Of a stretch of DNA of 8,712 bases, positions 6,378 to 8,712 are shown piece by piece. The notes beneath the pieces were generated by a model. The model worked only from the letters and a program-made list of their open reading frames with translations, was not told the origin of the DNA and ran no database searches. Source of the stretch: Pseudooctadecabacter sp. (GTDB taxonomy: Bacteria > Pseudomonadota > Alphaproteobacteria > Rhodobacterales > Rhodobacteraceae); assembly GCA_020628265.1 (NCBI GenBank), contig JAHDFG010000077.1, forward strand, positions 1-8,712. Direction: 5' to 3'. How positions within the stretch are numbered: position 1 is the stretch's first letter; every line of letters starts with the position of its first letter. The position numbers were made by a program, and so were the translations under genes.

Positions 6378-7882
6378 CCCAGCCCAACATCCTGATTCTC
6401 ATGGTCGACCAGTTGAACGGCACGCTGTTTCCCGACGGGCCTGCCGACTGGCTACACGCGCCGCACCTCAAGGCGTTGGCCGAACGGTCCACGCGGTTCA
6501 AGAACGCCTACACGGCCTCGCCGCTTTGTGCGCCGGGGCGGGCGTCGTTCATGTCAGGCCAGCTGCCCAGTCGCACGCAAGTCTATGACAACGCAGCCGA
6601 ATTCGCCTCCTCCATTCCCACATATGCACACCACCTGCGTCGCGCAGGCTATCAGACCTGCCTGTCAGGCAAGATGCACTTCGTTGGACCGGATCAGTTG
6701 CACGGTTTCGAGGAACGGCTGACCACAGACATCTACCCACCCGATTTCGGCTGGACGCCGGACTACCGCAAACCCGGCGAACGGATCGACTGGTGGTATC
6801 ACAACATGGGCTCGGTGACGGGCGCAGGCGTGGCCGAGATCACCAACCAGATGGAATACGACGACGAGGTCGCCTACCACGCGACCCGCAAGCTTTATGA
6901 TCTATCGCGGGGCCACGACGCGCGGCCGTGGTGTCTGACGGTCAGCTTCACCCACCCGCATGATCCCTACGTGGCCCGCAAGAAATACTGGGACTTGTAT
7001 GAAGGCTGCGAGCATCTGTTGCCGGATGTTGGCCCCATCCCCTACGCCGATCAGGACGCCCACTCAAAGCGCATCCTTGATGCCAACGATCACGAAAACT
7101 TCGATATCACCGAAGACCAGATCAAACGGGCCCGCCGCGCCTATTTCGCCAATATCTCGTACATCGACGACAAGATCGGCGAGATTCTGAAGACGCTAGA
7201 GGACACACGGCAAGAGGCCATCATCCTGTTTGTCTCGGACCATGGCGACATGCTGGGCGACCGCGGGCTCTGGTTCAAGATGTCCTTCTTCGAAGGCTCT
7301 GCTCGCGTCCCCTTGATGATTTCCGCGCCGCAAATGCCTGCGGGATTGCTCGACACGCCCGTGTCCAACATCGACGTGACCCCGACGCTTTGCGATCTGG
7401 CGGGCGTGTCGATGGAAGAGGTGATGCCTTGGACGGAAGGCATGTCTCTTGTGCCTATGGCGAACGGCCACGAACGCACCGAACCCGTCGCCATGGAATA
7501 CGCAGCCGAAGGGTCCTACGCGCCGCTGGTCTGTCTGCGCTATGGGAAATGGAAATACACGCGCTGCGCACTCGACCCAGATCAACTTTTTGATATGGAT
7601 GCCGACCCGAACGAGCTGACGAACCTTGCAGATGTTGAGAAACATCAAGGCACCCTGCAGCAGCTGCGCGCCAAATCCGAAGACCGCTGGGACCTTGCCC
7701 AATTTGACGCGCAAGTCCGCGAAAGTCAGGCCCGCCGCTGGGTCGTCTACGAGGCTTTGCGCAACGGCGACTATTTCCCATGGGATCACCAGCCGCTGCA
7801 AAAAGCATCCGAACGCTACATGCGCAATCACATGGACCTCAATGTTCTTGAGGAAAATCAACGCTTTCCGCGAGGAGAATAA
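6374..7882 (+). CDS. betC: Choline-sulfatase
   Basis: Hydrolyses choline-O-sulfate to choline and sulfate in the cytoplasm, feeding the betaine pathway; 502 residues, near the roughly 510 of the rhizobial enzyme. It is a type I sulfatase: C52 in CAPGRAS (C-x-P-x-R) is the cysteine converted to formylglycine, R56 follows, metal ligands are predicted at D12 in MVDQLN and at D289-H290 in VSDHGDMLG, and further active-site candidates are K100 and H102 (GKMHF), H194 (THPHDP) and K302. The last 60 residues (from about RWDLAQFDAQV, through WDHQPLQKASERYMRNHMD) match the C-terminal segment special to choline-sulfatases, which takes part in oligomer contacts. No signal peptide is seen. The ATG overlaps the betI stop, with AGGAGG 6 bases before it. 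Activity needs a formylglycine-generating enzyme, which is not encoded in the window. A phosphonate monoester hydrolase is the main alternative but would lack this tail. Confidence 0.95.
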   Translation: MTQPNILILMVDQLNGTLFPDGPADWLHAPHLKALAERSTRFKNAYTASPLCAPGRASFMSGQLPSRTQVYDNAAEFASSIPTYAHHLRRAGYQTCLSGKMHFVGPDQLHGFEERLTTDIYPPDFGWTPDYRKPGERIDWWYHNMGSVTGAGVAEITNQMEYDDEVAYHATRKLYDLSRGHDARPWCLTVSFTHPHDPYVARKKYWDLYEGCEHLLPDVGPIPYADQDAHSKRILDANDHENFDITEDQIKRARRAYFANISYIDDKIGEILKTLEDTRQEAIILFVSDHGDMLGDRGLWFKMSFFEGSARVPLMISAPQMPAGLLDTPVSNIDVTPTLCDLAGVSMEEVMPWTEGMSLVPMANGHERTEPVAMEYAAEGSYAPLVCLRYGKWKYTRCALDPDQLFDMDADPNELTNLADVEKHQGTLQQLRAKSEDRWDLAQFDAQVRESQARRWVVYEALRNGDYFPWDHQPLQKASERYMRNHMDLNVLEENQRFPRGE

Positions 7883-7883
7883 G

Positions 7884-8712
7884 ATGGCCTACGACATCCA
7901 ACCGACCGCCAGCCATTTCATTGATGGCCAGTATGTCGAAGACACCGCGGGCACGCGCATCCCCGTGATTTGCCAAGTGTCCGAAGAAGAAATCGCCCAT
8001 GTTCACGCGGCGACCCCCGCGATCATCGAACAGGCCCTTGCCGCTGCCAAACGTGCCCAGAAAGACTGGGCCGCGATGACGGGCACCGAACGGGGCCGCA
8101 TCCTGCGTCGCGCGGCCGACATCATGCGCGAGCGCAACCATGACCTCAGCGTGTTGGAAACGAACGACACGGGCAAACCCCTGCAGGAAACGCTGGTGGC
8201 GGACGCGACCTCTGCCGCCGATGCGCTGGAATATTTCGGCGGTCTCGCCGGATCGCTGACAGGCGAACATGTCCAGCTTGGCAATGACTTTGTCTACACC
8301 GTGCGGGAAGCCTTGGGCGTTTGCGTGGGCATCGGCGCGTGGAACTACCCCACCCAGATCGCCGCATGGAAAGGCGCGCCTGCGCTGGCGTGCGGCAATT
8401 CAATGGTCTTCAAACCGTCAGAAACAACGCCTCTCTGCGCGTTGAAAGTCGCTGAAATCCTGCACGAGGCAGGCCTGCCCGCGGGCCTTTATAACGTGAT
8501 CCAAGGCATGGGGGAAGTCGGCCACGCGCTGATCACCGACCCCCGCGTTGCCAAGGTCTCTCTCACCGGTTCCGTGCCCACAGGCCGCAAGGTTTACGCC
8601 ACCGCCGCCGAAGGCATCCGTCACGTGACGATGGAATTGGGGGGTAAATCCCCGCTGGTCATCTTTGATGATGCCAACCTTGAAGACGCCGTAGGCGGCG
8701 CGATATTGGGCA
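7884..8712 (+). CDS. betB: Betaine aldehyde dehydrogenase, 3'-truncated by the window edge
   Basis: NAD(P)-dependent oxidation of betaine aldehyde to glycine betaine, the last step of osmoprotectant synthesis from choline. The first 276 of about 485 codons are present. Motifs of the aldehyde dehydrogenase superfamily: DTGKPLQET at 95-103, GAWNYP at 151-156 with the catalytic Asn154, FKPSE at 176-180 with the cofactor-binding Lys177, TGSVPTG at 228-234 in the Rossmann fold, and ELGGKSP at 251-257 with the general base Glu251. The catalytic cysteine (GQVC motif) falls just beyond the right edge. The GAWNYP-QIA-WK-APALA run is typical of BetB rather than of other aldehyde dehydrogenases. The ATG follows the betC TAA after one base, with AGGAG 6 bases upstream, so it is in the same operon; betA is expected next. 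Residues 30-34 are unusual: CQVSE stands where the family has a YPATG/NPATG-like turn. Confidence 0.94.
   Translation, partial: MAYDIQPTASHFIDGQYVEDTAGTRIPVICQVSEEEIAHVHAATPAIIEQALAAAKRAQKDWAAMTGTERGRILRRAADIMRERNHDLSVLETNDTGKPLQETLVADATSAADALEYFGGLAGSLTGEHVQLGNDFVYTVREALGVCVGIGAWNYPTQIAAWKGAPALACGNSMVFKPSETTPLCALKVAEILHEAGLPAGLYNVIQGMGEVGHALITDPRVAKVSLTGSVPTGRKVYATAAEGIRHVTMELGGKSPLVIFDDANLEDAVGGAILG

Noticed and set aside
7196..7861. A 221-codon open frame on the minus strand opposite betC
   Set aside because: It mirrors a well-supported sulfatase frame, has low-complexity Arg/Val/His composition and no family motif.
2..8712. Mobile element, phage, CRISPR or defence system
   Set aside because: Every long frame with family motifs is a metabolic, transport or regulatory gene; no transposase, integrase, direct-repeat array or terminal inverted repeats were seen.

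Overview
This window looks like part of a Rhodobacterales (Roseobacter-type marine alphaproteobacterium) chromosome. The evidence is the GC-rich codon use, the alphaproteobacterial choX-choW-choV transporter order, the betI-betC-betB order, and the roseobacter/rhizobial style of the BetI, BetC and BetB sequences. Genus cannot be fixed by reading alone. Coding density is very high and no gap exceeds about 90 bases. I see no mobile elements, RNA genes, CRISPR arrays or phage genes. Everything present belongs to one theme: import and stepwise breakdown of choline compounds down to glycine.

Layout. (1) Bases 2-2831, plus strand: the 3' three quarters of soxA (heterotetrameric sarcosine oxidase alpha subunit, cut by the left edge), then soxG (gamma subunit), which starts inside the end of soxA. 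(2) Bases 2828-5715, minus strand: choXWV, the choline ABC transporter, transcribed right to left as choX (periplasmic binding protein), choW (permease), choV (ATPase). A strong hairpin lies between choX and choW, and choW and choV overlap by ATGA. The choV and soxG stop codons overlap tail to tail in a CTAG. (3) Bases 5716-5801: an 86-base divergent control region with a 20-bp inverted repeat that fits a BetI operator and overlaps plausible promoter elements for both directions. (4) Bases 5802-8712, plus strand: betI (TetR-type repressor), betC (choline-sulfatase) and the first 276 codons of betB (betaine aldehyde dehydrogenase, cut by the right edge). betI and betC overlap by ATGA, and betB starts one base after the betC stop.

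How the genes work together: ChoXWV imports choline; BetC releases choline (and sulfate) from choline-O-sulfate; a choline dehydrogenase, not in the window but expected after betB, makes betaine aldehyde; BetB oxidises it to glycine betaine. After two demethylations encoded elsewhere, sarcosine oxidase (SoxBDAG; only A and G visible) converts sarcosine to glycine, passing the methyl carbon to tetrahydrofolate. BetI probably silences both divergent arms until choline is present.

I find no convincing undescribed system here. The points worth a second look are regulatory and architectural (shared operator, intercistronic hairpin, convergent stop overlap with a GC palindrome), plus one unusual patch in BetB.
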